Source: Salticus scenicus (lineage: Eukaryota > Arthropoda > Arachnida > Araneae > Salticidae). Taken from it: a stretch of DNA of 64,000 bases. Positions 53,885-64,000 of this stretch are shown piece by piece; positions within the stretch are counted from its first letter, which is position 1, and each line of letters starts with the position of its first letter. A program made the translations under genes and the position numbers. The notes under the pieces are model-generated. The model had not been told where the DNA came from. It saw only the letters and a list, made by a program, of their open reading frames with translations, and searched no databases. The DNA is taken from contig OZ005649.1 of NCBI GenBank assembly GCA_963930645.1, positions 387,677,887-387,741,886 of the forward strand. Direction: 5' to 3'.

Positions 53885-55530
53885 CAGGGACAAATCTTGC
53901 AATCGATTTTTAACTAACTTCCCGACTAGCTAGGTATTTGAAATTTTCAGGACAGCTCACAACACGGTGACAATACATTTTTCTAGTAATTTTAGTCAAA
54001 TATTTCAGGTTCCGCTGCCTTCGGCAGCGCTTATATGATTCGACTGAAAATTTATTTAACTAACTTCCCGACTAGCTAGACATTTGAAACTTTCAGAATA
54101 GTTCAGAACACAGTGAAAATACATTTTTTTAAATATCTTTAGCCAACTGTTTCGGGTTCCTGCTGCCTTCGGCAGCGTTATAAGTACAGAGCTTGCAATC
54201 GATTTTTCAGTAACTTTCCGACTAGCTAGACATTTGAAACTTTAAGGCTAGCTCATAACACGACGGTGATAATACATTTTTTTAGTACTTTTAGTCAACT
54301 GTTTCAGGTCCCTACTGTCTTCGGCAGTGTTTATATGATTCAACAGAAAATTTATTTAACTAACTTCCCGACTAGCTAGACATTTGAAACTTTCAGAATA
54401 ATTTAGACACCCCGAAAATGCAATTTTTAAAAATTTTTAACCAACTGCTTCGGGTTCCTGCGGCCTTCGACAGCGTTACCAGTACAAAGCTTGCAATCGA
54501 TTTTTCACTAACTTCTCGAATAGCTAGACATTTGAAACTTTCAAGATAGCTCAAAACACGGTGACAATACTTTTTTAAGTACTTTTACTCAACTGCTTCA
54601 GGTCCCTACTGCCTTCGGCAGCGTTTACATGATTCGACAGAAAATTTATTTAACTAACTTCCTGACTAGCTAGACATTTGAAACTTTCACAATGGTTCAG
54701 AACACAGTGAAAATGCATTTTTTTAATACTTTTAGCCAACTGTTTCGGGTTCCTGCTGCCTTCGGCGGCGTTACCACGTTACCAGTACAAAGCTTGCAAT
54801 CGATTTTTCACTAACTTCCGACTAGCTAGATATTTGAAATTTTCAGGATAACTCAGAACACGGTGACAATATTTTTTTTAATACTTTTAGTCAACTGCTT
54901 CAGGTCCCTACTGCCCTTCGGCAGCGTTTGTATGATTCGACAGAAAATTTATTTAACTAACTTCCCGACTAGCTAGAGATTTGAAACTTTCAGAATAGTT
55001 CAGAACACTGCGAAAATGCATTTAAAAAATATTTTTAACCAACTCTTTCGGGTTCCTGCTGCCTTCGGCAGCGTTACCAGTATAAAGTTTGCAATCGATT
55101 TTTCACGAAATTCCCGACTAGCTAGATATTTGAAACTTTCAGGATAGCTCACAACACGGTGACAATACATTTTTTTAAATACTTTTAGTCAACTGTTTCA
55201 GGTCCCTCTTGTATTCGGAAGCGTTTATATGATTCAACAGAAAATTTATTTAACTAACTTCCCGAGTAGCTAGACATTTGAAACTTTCAGAATACGGTGA
55301 AAATGCATTTCAAAAATATTTTTAACCAATTGCTTCGGGACCCTGCTGTTTTCGGCAACGTTACCAGTACAAAGCTTTCAATCAACTTTTAACTAACTTC
55401 CCGACTTGATAGCCACTTGAAACTTTTATAATAGCTTAAAACACGATAGCAAGGAATTTTAATATTTTTATCCAGTTTCTCTGGGTTCTCGCTGCCTTCA
55501 GTAGCGTTCATATGATTCAACAGAAAATTA
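53885..55530 (+). repeat. Satellite-like array, 11 alternating monomers of about 148 bp
   Basis: The word AACTTCCCGACTAGCTAG or variants starts near 53916, 54062, 54212, 54362, 54510, 54656, 54813, 54959, 55108, 55256 and 55395 (spacing mostly 146-150). Two monomer types alternate: type A is preceded by AGTACAAAGCTTGCAATCGA, type B by ATGATTCGACAGAAAATTTA. This gives a dimer of about 296 bp. Most monomers contain the perfect small hairpin CTGCC-TTC-GGCAG. The left edge is preceded by a (TTTG)n-like stretch. Confidence 0.95.
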
Positions 55531-55539
55531 AAAAACATG

Positions 55540-58200
55540 CTGTATAAAAGTTCTTTTTATCTTGTAATTATTTTACTTTAGCAATACCTTTTATTGTATT
55601 TGAATAAATTTACTTGTTTCAAACAAAAGTTGTGATTAGGTATTCCATAATCAAATAATGAGTAAAATGTTATAAAAGGTTGAACCAAATTACCCTTATT
55701 TTTTTTTTCCACGTGGAAGAAATTATTGTAAAAGGGGGAAAATAACACTTAATTACTTCTAATGATATCGGACTCACTTGCTGAATTCCCCATTAAGTAA
55801 GCCGAATTCTTTCATATTTGAATTTATTATCAGTAGAGAGGTGTACCAAAATGGAATAATCCGTTTTGATTTTCGTTAACGTACTTATAATGCAAGTTCA
55901 AATATACATTTATGTTTCACATTTCAGAAATTGCTTAAGAGACATAGAATAATGACGGCAATGCATAATAGTTATTTATGCTATATAATAATAATAATGA
56001 TGTATACACACTTGCAGCATAAGAAACTTGCATATATTTTTTTTTTCAAATTACATAAATACGCACAGTAAAATCATTCACAAGAAAACATTAATAAATC
56101 TTTAATATACTTTTAAAGTAATAGCAAAAATATTTTATTTAAGAATTTGTTATAGAAGTTTAACAGAGTTCGTACAAAAACGCTTAAAAGAAAAAAAAAA
56201 AAAAAGACTATGTCATCAGTATTTTTAGAAAATATATTTCGTTGTAAGTTTTAAGGCTTTTTTCATAAGAAAAACTGCTATATAATATTTGTAGTGGAGA
56301 AAATGAAGAAAATTCAAAGACCTTATGAAATCTGTATATGTCAACAGAATTTGTTTATTCAAATGCAAAATTTGTGTGTGAGAAATCAATCATATAGTTT
56401 TTTTTTATGCTAAGAAATTTTAAAATATTAAATAACATCCTTTTCTTTCAAATTTTTCTTATTTTCTTCTTTTATATTATTGTATTATATTAAAAATATG
56501 AGGTTTCAGTTTCAAATAATACCGATATTTAAAAAAAAAAAAAAAAAAAAAAAAAGCATTTATGTTATGAAAGCACAAATGAATTTCTTTCAGTATGCGA
56601 GGAATTTTTTTAAATGTTGATATATTTACATAAACATTTAAGTACTGTATGTTTAATGTTCATTCAAATTTGCAATTAAATGGAATAATTTACATTTATA
56701 TCCTTCTAATATCTTATTTAATGAATATCTTATTTTTATAAGATATTTATCATTAAAAAATTTGTTCTATATAAAGTTAAAGTAACTTACATGAAAATTA
56801 ACTTTTTTTTTTTTTTTTTTTTTTTTTGATAGAAAATTTGTTATTTTCATTTATCTCTTAACGTTCCTAAAAAAATAGTAAAAATGACCACATTATATCA
56901 TCCAGACAAGGGAAAATTTATGATTAAGTATTGTTGCCAAACGCAGACTATTTTCTCACATTATTCACATTAAAAACCAAAAAAAATGTCAAATTTTAAG
57001 AATTAAGTGAAGAAAGGCATATAACGATTTTATTGTTAATATTGAAATGACGTATTTATACATATTCCTTTTGTAATTAGTTTATTATTCATGTTTCTTT
57101 TTATTTGAATAGCATTATTTATGAGAAGAAAAAAGCAGTTTAAAATGAAAAATTATTTAAATCCTAGTTAGAATTAAATTTAAATAAAAACATATATTAC
57201 AAAACCTAACTCTTAAATTAATTCCTCTTTAATGTGGAAATTTGAATTTTTCTATTTTATTAAAGAACATACAATCATTACGTTAAACTTATTTGTCTGG
57301 TTTTGACAAATTTTTTTAAACATAAACAATGCGTTTTTGAAAAGTTTTAAATAATTATTTTAAACATAAAAATAACAAATTTTAACTAAATGGCATTGTC
57401 TGTTAGTGTAAAAATGTTCTTTAAACGAAATTCAAAATCGGATAAAAGCATATTGTTTATTGGGGCTTTTTTTCTTTTCTATTGTTTTATCATCATATAA
57501 TTCTTACGGTGATGAATTTTTCAATTTGAAATTAGTTATGTGTTATGTGAAAAATGTATGGATGTTTTAAGCGTAAACTGAATTATGAGATTCAGAAAAT
57601 TCAACGAAAAAAAATTTAAATATTTTCAAATATATTTGATACAGCTAAATTCTCGTTTAGTTATAGGTATTTATTTTTATTTTGAAGAGTAATTATATGC
57701 TGCTTTCGTCATAAAGTACAGACTGTGTAAATTCCATTAATTAGGTTTGGACGTTATGGAATGATATAAAAAACATGAAGTTAAATTTTTTTGTTCTACC
57801 ATAATACTAGCTGCTTTGCATACAAAAATAAATAAATAAATAAAATAGTTATTTTAATTTTTTGTATTACATTTTTTAATAGGATTTCCAGATTAATTTC
57901 AAGCATTTATAAAACTTATTTTATAAATAGAAAGAAAGCTTTCACAGAAACATGTTTCTGTAAAAATATTTTTTACTCAAAAAATGTTGCCACTTATTCC
58001 ATTATCATTATTTTCCAAATTGTGATCTTTATTAATTACTTTCTTAAAATCAAACAGTTTTTTGTTGTATTTTGTGTAGCAGAATTCGAAATAGTCATTC
58101 GCGACAAATCTCTCCATAAGATATTTGACATCAAATGCATTTTAATATTGTTGAAAAGTGTTTATTAATGAAATTTGTTTGTTTTCTTCTTTCATAAATA
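55540..58200. other. AT-rich DNA, possible old dispersed repeat and Helitron end
   Basis: About 56820-57010 resembles 28600-28860. At 57807-57825 the minus strand reads TGCAAAGCAGCTAG followed by T, which fits a Helitron 3' end for an element extending to the right, but there is no hairpin and no 5' end, so this is weak. Homopolymers lie at about 56530-56555 and 56804-56827. Confidence 0.3.
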
Positions 58201-58206
58201 TCTTTT

Positions 58207-58510
58207 TGAGGGGCTGTGGTCGGTTGACCCAAGCCTCTAACGGGAAGATTGCTGGTTCAATACTCGAGTCGGCCGAAGACCGTAGTGTACACTAATGGTG
58301 GCTACTGCACATAAAATCCGTTTCGGCCACAATATTATCTCTGTTCCTATACCAAATATTACCTCTGGAAATCACCTAAGAAGGGAACTATCCCATCTGT
58401 GGAGGGTCAAAATTATGTTGGTATGTCTACGGATCACCGTGAGGATAAGTCCCAAACCGTTGCCAGGTGTCCAAAGCATGACATTAGTGTGACGTAAAAC
58501 CTACTCAACC
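58207..58510 (+). mobile_element. tRNA-derived SINE, second family (about 300 bp)
   Basis: The head has TGTGGTCGGTTGACCC (A-box region) and CTGGTTCAATACTCG (B box at about 58254-58263), followed by a GC-rich body (GGTGGCTACTGCACATAAAA, TGGAGGGTCAAAATTATG, CCGTTGCCAGGTGTCC). The base composition differs strongly from the flanks. No second copy is in the window. Confidence 0.55.
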
Positions 58511-58919
58511 TCTATTAAGGCATCTTTTATTTTGTAAGATATTATAAGTTTTTAAGGTCATCATAATATAGCTGTGACTCATAGAATTTTATATTGAGTT
58601 AGTTAATATATTTATTTTGAAGCATTCATTAGAACTCATATTTCTACGATTGGGAAATAACTATGTCATGTGTACTTATTTTACAGTGATATACACAAAT
58701 ATATATATATATATATATAAGGGAATGTCTCTGGTTGTGGGCACGGTTTGATATTGGCTTGTAACTTTTGATACAATAAATATTATGCAAACATATGGAT
58801 ACCAATGGAAAGCTAAAGCCCTTAGTTAACGTTTGATAAAGTAACTGTATCGATTCCGTCAAGCAGATTATAACAGATTATAACTAAAGGATACTACAAC
58901 TTCTAGATTATAACAAAAG

Positions 58920-59540
58920 GCGATTCCCATTGGCTCTAAGACATGGACTGGCGTCTCTAAATATCCAATACACTTGGGCGACTTTGCACAGGCGCCAGGA
59001 TACAAAACTGATTTTCCACAGACTCCAAGACATAGGGGAGAATCTCTTCTATGTCATTATCCAGCTAAAAATGTCTGCAGAAAAAGTACAAACAAACAAA
59101 AAAAAAGGGGGAAGAAGAAATGTTGACAATCTGAAGGTATTTGTAACAAAAATCATAAATTCTGTAGAATAACTGCAGTTTTAAAACAAAAAATTTGCAG
59201 ATAATATGTCCCAATTACTTAAACTTAATATTGTTCCAAATACCTTTAAATTATCAGCAGTTTTTCTTCATTTTTTATAGTTTTTTTTTTTTTTTTTTTA
59301 GATTTTTTTTTTACCTGGGTAAGGAGATTCCAGGACACATGGGGTTGCATTCCATGTCCCCGGCGTGACTATCCACTTGTCCTAAGACACAGTGGAGTCT
59401 CGCCAACGGTTCAAAATTTGAGGGAAGACTTTTTATTTGCTCCATGAGGCAGGGTGACTTCTCACATGCTTCAGTACAGACACGCGATTCTCCAGACTCC
59501 AGAACAATGGACGTTTCTTTGCCCGGTTAGGACAGTAAAC
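58920..59540 (+). repeat. Irregular minisatellite of CTCCAAGACA-type words
   Basis: Variants of TCCAAGACATAGGGGAGAAT recur: GGCTCTAAGACATGGACTGG (58932), ACTCCAAGACATAGGGGAGA (59023), GTCCTAAGACACAGTGGAGT (59379), GCTCCATGAGGCAGGGTGAC (59439), ACTCCAGAACAATGGACGTT (59497). The two clusters are separated by AT-rich sequence with a T tract at about 59281-59299. It is a diverged tandem repeat of about 30-60 bp period. No function known. Confidence 0.5.
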
Positions 59541-60359
59541 TTGCATAATTCCTTTAGATACTGCTACTGGAAGGTAATCGGAACAAAAATTCTCTTTGGG
59601 AAAATTGGAAGATGTTACAAAACTTGTGCTTTACACTACATTTTGAAACACCCGTTAAAGTAAATATCTATCTATTAATTTCCCCCTATCGTCTGCAATT
59701 AAATATTTTTTTGATTATACCACATTTAAAAGTTAGCATTATTTTAAGATGTATCGATCATTTAAACTAATTTATCAAGAGTACAATTTCTATCCCTTTT
59801 ACATGAATGTGCTTAGTGCACTTCGGAAAATATATCAAAATTTACCTAAAATGGGTTTTCTCTCTCACTTTTCACATCTTTTTTTACTTTGCGTTTTCGA
59901 TTTTAAAAGGCCACATTCTTTCTTCATGTTCGTGCAATAAAACTCTAAAGTTCTCACAGACAATTAACCAGAAAAGAAGATAAGAAGCAAAAATCCCGAG
60001 TCTCATATAGATTATTAATACTCTTCAACTATGCTTATTCGTTATATCATTTTATTTTAACCTTTAACTTACTTTGCCCACGTGATAGCACAGTGGACAG
60101 TGAGATGTATAAAGGACTGACAGATAGACTATTTAAAATCATAACAAATCTAAAGCATTGTTGAAAAAGTGTTAAAAAGACTTAACACACTCATAAATGA
60201 ACTTTCAACAATTTCCTGTTGTAGCACCTAATGTTTTTGAATATTTTAATGTGGACCGTTAAATATTTATGGAAACATTATCCGATTCCATGAAAATATT
60301 TCTTTAGTTTATGAATAATAAAAGTAATTTCATTGCGATATATTATGCTGCAGTAAAAA

Positions 60360-60990
60360 ATTGGTTTATAAAAATTCCTCTCATGGAGTGTTATATAGTG
60401 GCATACACAATGGAACATAATATAGACTCATGTACTAGGGCAAACTGGACTAACAATTTCTCCGCATTTAAATCTCAAAATCAAATTCCTAACCTTGTTT
60501 CTAATTTTAAACCTATTATCTCTCCTTTAAAGTACCTGTATTGTATATATTGTGTTTCCTGTAGAAAATGTGGAGCTACTTATGTTAGAGAGACAGGAAG
60601 TTCTGCTGATATCAGCATCAAAGGACATAAAGTATGTATATAACAATAGTAGTATTCGTTCAAATTGATGAACCGTGCAGTTCAAACGGAGTTCATAAAA
60701 CTAATTTTGAAAGCTGTAGAATTCTAACCTTAGGCATAAATATTTTCTTGAAATGTTGAGTAACAAAGATTCAAACCGCTTCAACTCATGACGCATTAAC
60801 TGCATTTATAATTTATTATGAAGTCAGTATATTTAGTGACAAATAATAAGTTTCTTTCTGACAAAATATCTTGGAAATAAATCACACTGCTTATAAAAGA
60901 AAATTAAAAAATCTTTAATATAGACATCATATAAAATGTATATAATGCACTGAATTTACAGTACTTTACACTATTAATACTAAATCTATA
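60360..60990 (+). mobile_element. Penelope-like element remnant with GIY-YIG domain, copy 1
   Basis: A frame at about 60430-60640 reads FKSQNQIPNLVSNFKP and then YCIYCVSCRKCGATYVRETG, SSADISIKGHKVC. The Y-x-I-x-C-x2-C-x3-YVGET...H pattern is that of the GIY-YIG endonuclease of Penelope-like retroelements. Here G of YVGET is R, and the expected Arg before KGH is lost. Downstream, in a shifted frame, NFESCRILTLGINIFLK fits the element's C-terminal part. The reverse transcriptase is absent. It is homologous to 63330-64000. Confidence 0.65.
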
Positions 60991-62137
60991 AATAATCAGT
61001 GAATACTCAGTGAATTTCTCAAGAAAAGAAAATCTTAAAAGAAAAAGAAAAAATCGAACACCTGCTGAAGAAAAAAAAAAAAAATTATTAATAAATCCAT
61101 CTAGACATAAAATTTACACTAACGCACTTTTACATTTTTCACGTTTTATGTTTTATTTATTTTTTCTTAAAAAAAAAAGGAAAATTAGTACTTTCAGAGT
61201 ACATAAATGAAATAACACCGAAATAAAGAAAAATAATAAATATGATTATGTATTATGAAGAATAAATACGTATAAATAAATAATACATGATAAAAAAGGA
61301 ACAAAATAATAAAAATGGACAAGTCAGCATGTAGGTTACAAAACTACATGAAATGTTCTCAGTCCAAAGCTAGGTCAAAAATGATTGTAACAGAGACAAT
61401 TTTTCCAAAAAAAAAAAAAAAAAACCCAAACAAACAAACAAACAAACAAAAAAAAAAAAAAAAACCGTGACCAAGTGACTTGTATTTTTTAATATATGAC
61501 CAAAAGAGTGATTCGTTTTTTGCAAACCGGCAAGATTATTTTTGGGTACAATTTAAATGAACATGCTGTGGCCATTACTGAATTTTTTTCTGTATTATTC
61601 TAATACATACATTAATTGGTCAGAAAGCTATGAAAGAAGATAGTAGCAGCAGAATCTTTTAGATTTTTCACGGGAATCCACTTTTTTTCATGTGACCTAC
61701 AAATGAATACTTTTGCTTAATTTCCTTGTACAAAATATTTTATTCTTTGTCGTAATAGATGCGCTGCATTTCTGCTGATATGTACCACATTAAAATTATA
61801 GCATCATAGTTATGAACCACGGCAGGAAAAAGCAACAGATCTGGCATAATTTTGAAGGAGAAAAGGGGAGATTTATAATGTTTTAGAAGAAATAAATATT
61901 CATTTCATCCAATACATGTTATTTAAAAAAAGGTAGAAAATATTTTTTTAATTAAAATTAAAAAAATAGAAAAGAAATGTTGCACAATCTTAAAGCTCTT
62001 AATTTTATTTTCCTCTTAACTCTAAATTGTCAAACATTTTCTCTCTACCATTATGTTTTTCTGACCAACTTCGTTAAGCATAAATTTGAATAATGGGCGA
62101 AGAAAAAATTTTCATTTCATCAAAAAACACAAAAAGA

Positions 62138-62168
<31 letters not shown>

Positions 62169-62410
62169 ATCTTGAGAATTAATTTAAAAAAAAGAGGGAG
62201 AGGGGTGCAAAATTAGTTAATTAGTATTGAACGATTCATGCCTATCTGATATTGCCAGAAAGGAAAGCACTTATTTCAGAATACAGCTGTGATTATCCAT
62301 CACACACCCCCTTTCCGAAAAAATAAATAAATAAAATAAGTCAAATATATAGGTATTTTTACAATCGGGAAATACTCCTGCATTCTAGAAAAACACAGCC
62401 CCCCCCCCCC

Positions 62411-62455
<45 letters not shown>

Positions 62456-63325
62456 ACACAATTCTACAATTTATTCGATTTTACGCAGCATTGGGTTTTT
62501 TTTTTTTTTTCCCAGTTTCTGTGACATGATACTGTGTAATTAAACTATTTGCCACAAAATTTATATTTTGTTAAACATAAACAAAATGCGTTGAAATTAT
62601 CTTTATTTTAAGCAAATAATCACTAATTTGGGAATCAACTTTGACAAAAGAACAAAGCAATGGGGACTGATTATTGTTTAACAATATATCTCCGATAGCA
62701 AATTATATAGTAATAGATTAGAACCATCTACTGCCCTCTCCTGCACTTATAGATTTTGAGGACAAAATCTCACTGGACTTTCATTCACTTAAAAAAAAAA
62801 AAAAAGGCAAAATGAACCACTAAGACAATTATTTCCCCCGAGATGTGTAACAGGCTTATGGAGGGACAACCGTAATACAGAACTAGATAAGCACATTGTA
62901 TCATGATTTTTATCTTGAAATTAATATATATATGCTATAATACAGTTTCGAATTTAGAGTTATACTATGCCATACAGCAGCAATATATCTATCATGTAGT
63001 TAGAAAGCTTCCCTCCCTGTCCATCAGCAGGCATCTAAAATGAAACAGCACAGTTTTTCATGAAAACTATCTCGTACAGTTACAATTTCTGGTGCACATA
63101 TACACTATGAAAAGTAAAATATAGACTTCTCTTAAATGAAGAAAATTGCAACATAGCAGATTGCCTGTTAGTCTATATTCAAAACTGCATCAGCACAACC
63201 TTTTTATAACCACCTCATATGTTAAATTTAGTGAACTTATACACCACAGAAGAAAAGTAAATGTAATTACATTATGATATGATAAAGAAAGGCGATTCCA
63301 TTATGATACATTATGATATACAGGG
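60991..63325. other. AT-rich DNA with homopolymers
   Basis: A poly-A/(CAAA)n at about 61408-61463, a C10-A40 tract at about 62401-62453, and T tracts near 62140-62168. No gene recognised. Confidence 0.45.
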
Positions 63326-63329
63326 AAGA

Positions 63330-64000
63330 GTTACTTTCATAGAACATAATACAGTGGTATACACAATGGAACGTAATACAGGCTCTCATGTTCCAGGACA
63401 AAGGACCCTCTAACAGTACCTCTGCGTTTAAATCTCGAAATCAAATTCCTAACATTGTTTTTAATTTTTAATCTATTATTCCTCTTTCTATTATTCCTCA
63501 ATGTACCTGTATTGTATAACGTATTTTTTGGAGAAATTGTAAAGCAACTTATGTTGGAGGGACATGGCGTTTTGCAGACATCTGCATAAATGAACACAAA
63601 ATATGTAGATAAAACTTGTGATATTCGTTCAAAATTAATCAACCATGCGGTTAAAGCAGATCATTCTAATGACTTTGAAAGCACTATAATTATTTTTTCA
63701 GACTGCTCTCGTGTATATCAGACTATCATTCGTGTATATTCTTGAAAGGATAATTGATAAAGACTGAATTTGCTATAATTAATTATGCATGCGCTACATT
63801 TGTATTTTATTACGAAGTGAATATACTCCATGAAAAATACTCAGATCCTTTCTGAGAAAAAAATCTTGGGAATAAATCAAGCTGCTAAATAAAAGAAAAA
63901 TGAAACTATAGTACACATAAGACTATATCACAAAACTATAATATACACACTATATACAAAGTTCATAACACACTCAATTTATTTTACATTATTACTATTA
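63330..64000 (+). mobile_element. Penelope-like element remnant, copy 2 (runs off the window)
   Basis: It aligns with copy 1 through TATACACAATGGAACGTAAT, AAATCTCGAAATCAAATTCC, AATGTACCTGTATTGTATA and the nuclease words WRNCKATYVGGT...INEHK, with a stop and frame changes. Homology continues past the coding part (GGGAATAAATCAAGCTGC) to the window edge. Confidence 0.6.

Noticed and set aside
57807..57825. Definite Helitron 3' end on the minus strand
   Set aside because: Only the GCAAAGCAGCTAG|T word supports it. There is no hairpin or partner 5' end, so it is mentioned only within the regional note.
61010..61210. Lys-rich 66-codon plus-strand frame
   Set aside because: Its composition follows A-rich DNA, with no domain or splice context.

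Overview
The window is AT-rich eukaryotic DNA from an animal, most likely an arthropod and possibly an arachnid. The evidence is the mix of Tc1, mariner (maT-like), hAT, Helitron, Penelope-like and THAP-containing transposon remains, the tRNA-derived SINEs, the many (CAGA)n, (TA)n, poly-A and poly-T tracts, and the absence of any long open frame. The arachnid guess rests on general resemblance and is inference. No intact host gene can be shown. Only a few exon-sized open stretches look like coding sequence. The best is 19462-19711 on the minus strand, whose composition and hydrophobic end recall the last exon of a gustatory-receptor-type 7TM protein. Weaker candidates lie at 45-903 (-), 12431-12692 (-) and 42110-42277 (+).

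Left third (1-20 kb): a nearly complete 1.42 kb Tc1 element (1936-3353) has lost only its start codon. It is followed by a 600 bp tandem duplication of a modular repeat (family A), a SINE, an 81 bp minisatellite, a 686 bp non-autonomous Helitron (10496-11181), a Tc1/mariner-type MITE (13194-13670) and a deleted maT-like mariner (15553-16101). Family C and family A repeats occupy 17-19.4 kb.

Middle (20-47 kb): several about 1 kb copies of a modular repeat (family B) lie in both orientations. One is split by a 657 bp long-hairpin element (22437-23093), and its uninterrupted relatives show the empty site. There is a 125/250 bp dimeric tandem array (27.3-28.3 kb), a near-perfect 395 bp foldback (31416-31810), a second Helitron copy (32831-33503), a 259 bp tandem duplication, three members of one MITE family, two hAT-type palindromic MITEs (39245-39436 and 41355-41594, the latter with a perfect 8 bp target duplication), and a large family C tandem array (42.5-46.7 kb).

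Right third (47-64 kb): the most notable structure is a 4.2 kb element (47271-51489). It has 50 bp inverted ends and a 7 bp direct repeat, and at its right end carries a TATA box and an exon coding a THAP zinc-finger domain that ends in a GTAAGT splice donor. This is the layout of a P (or Kolobok) transposon. Its body has been replaced by later insertions: a family B copy itself split by a hAT element, a tandem repeat, and a broken mariner. Beyond it lie a MITE with related ends, a satellite-like array of alternating 148 bp monomers (53.9-55.5 kb), another SINE, and two related Penelope-like GIY-YIG remnants (60.4-61.0 and 63.3-64.0 kb).

The parts do not form a pathway. The window reads as a layered deposit of mobile elements, and in several places the order of insertion can be worked out. 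All alignments and translations were done by eye.
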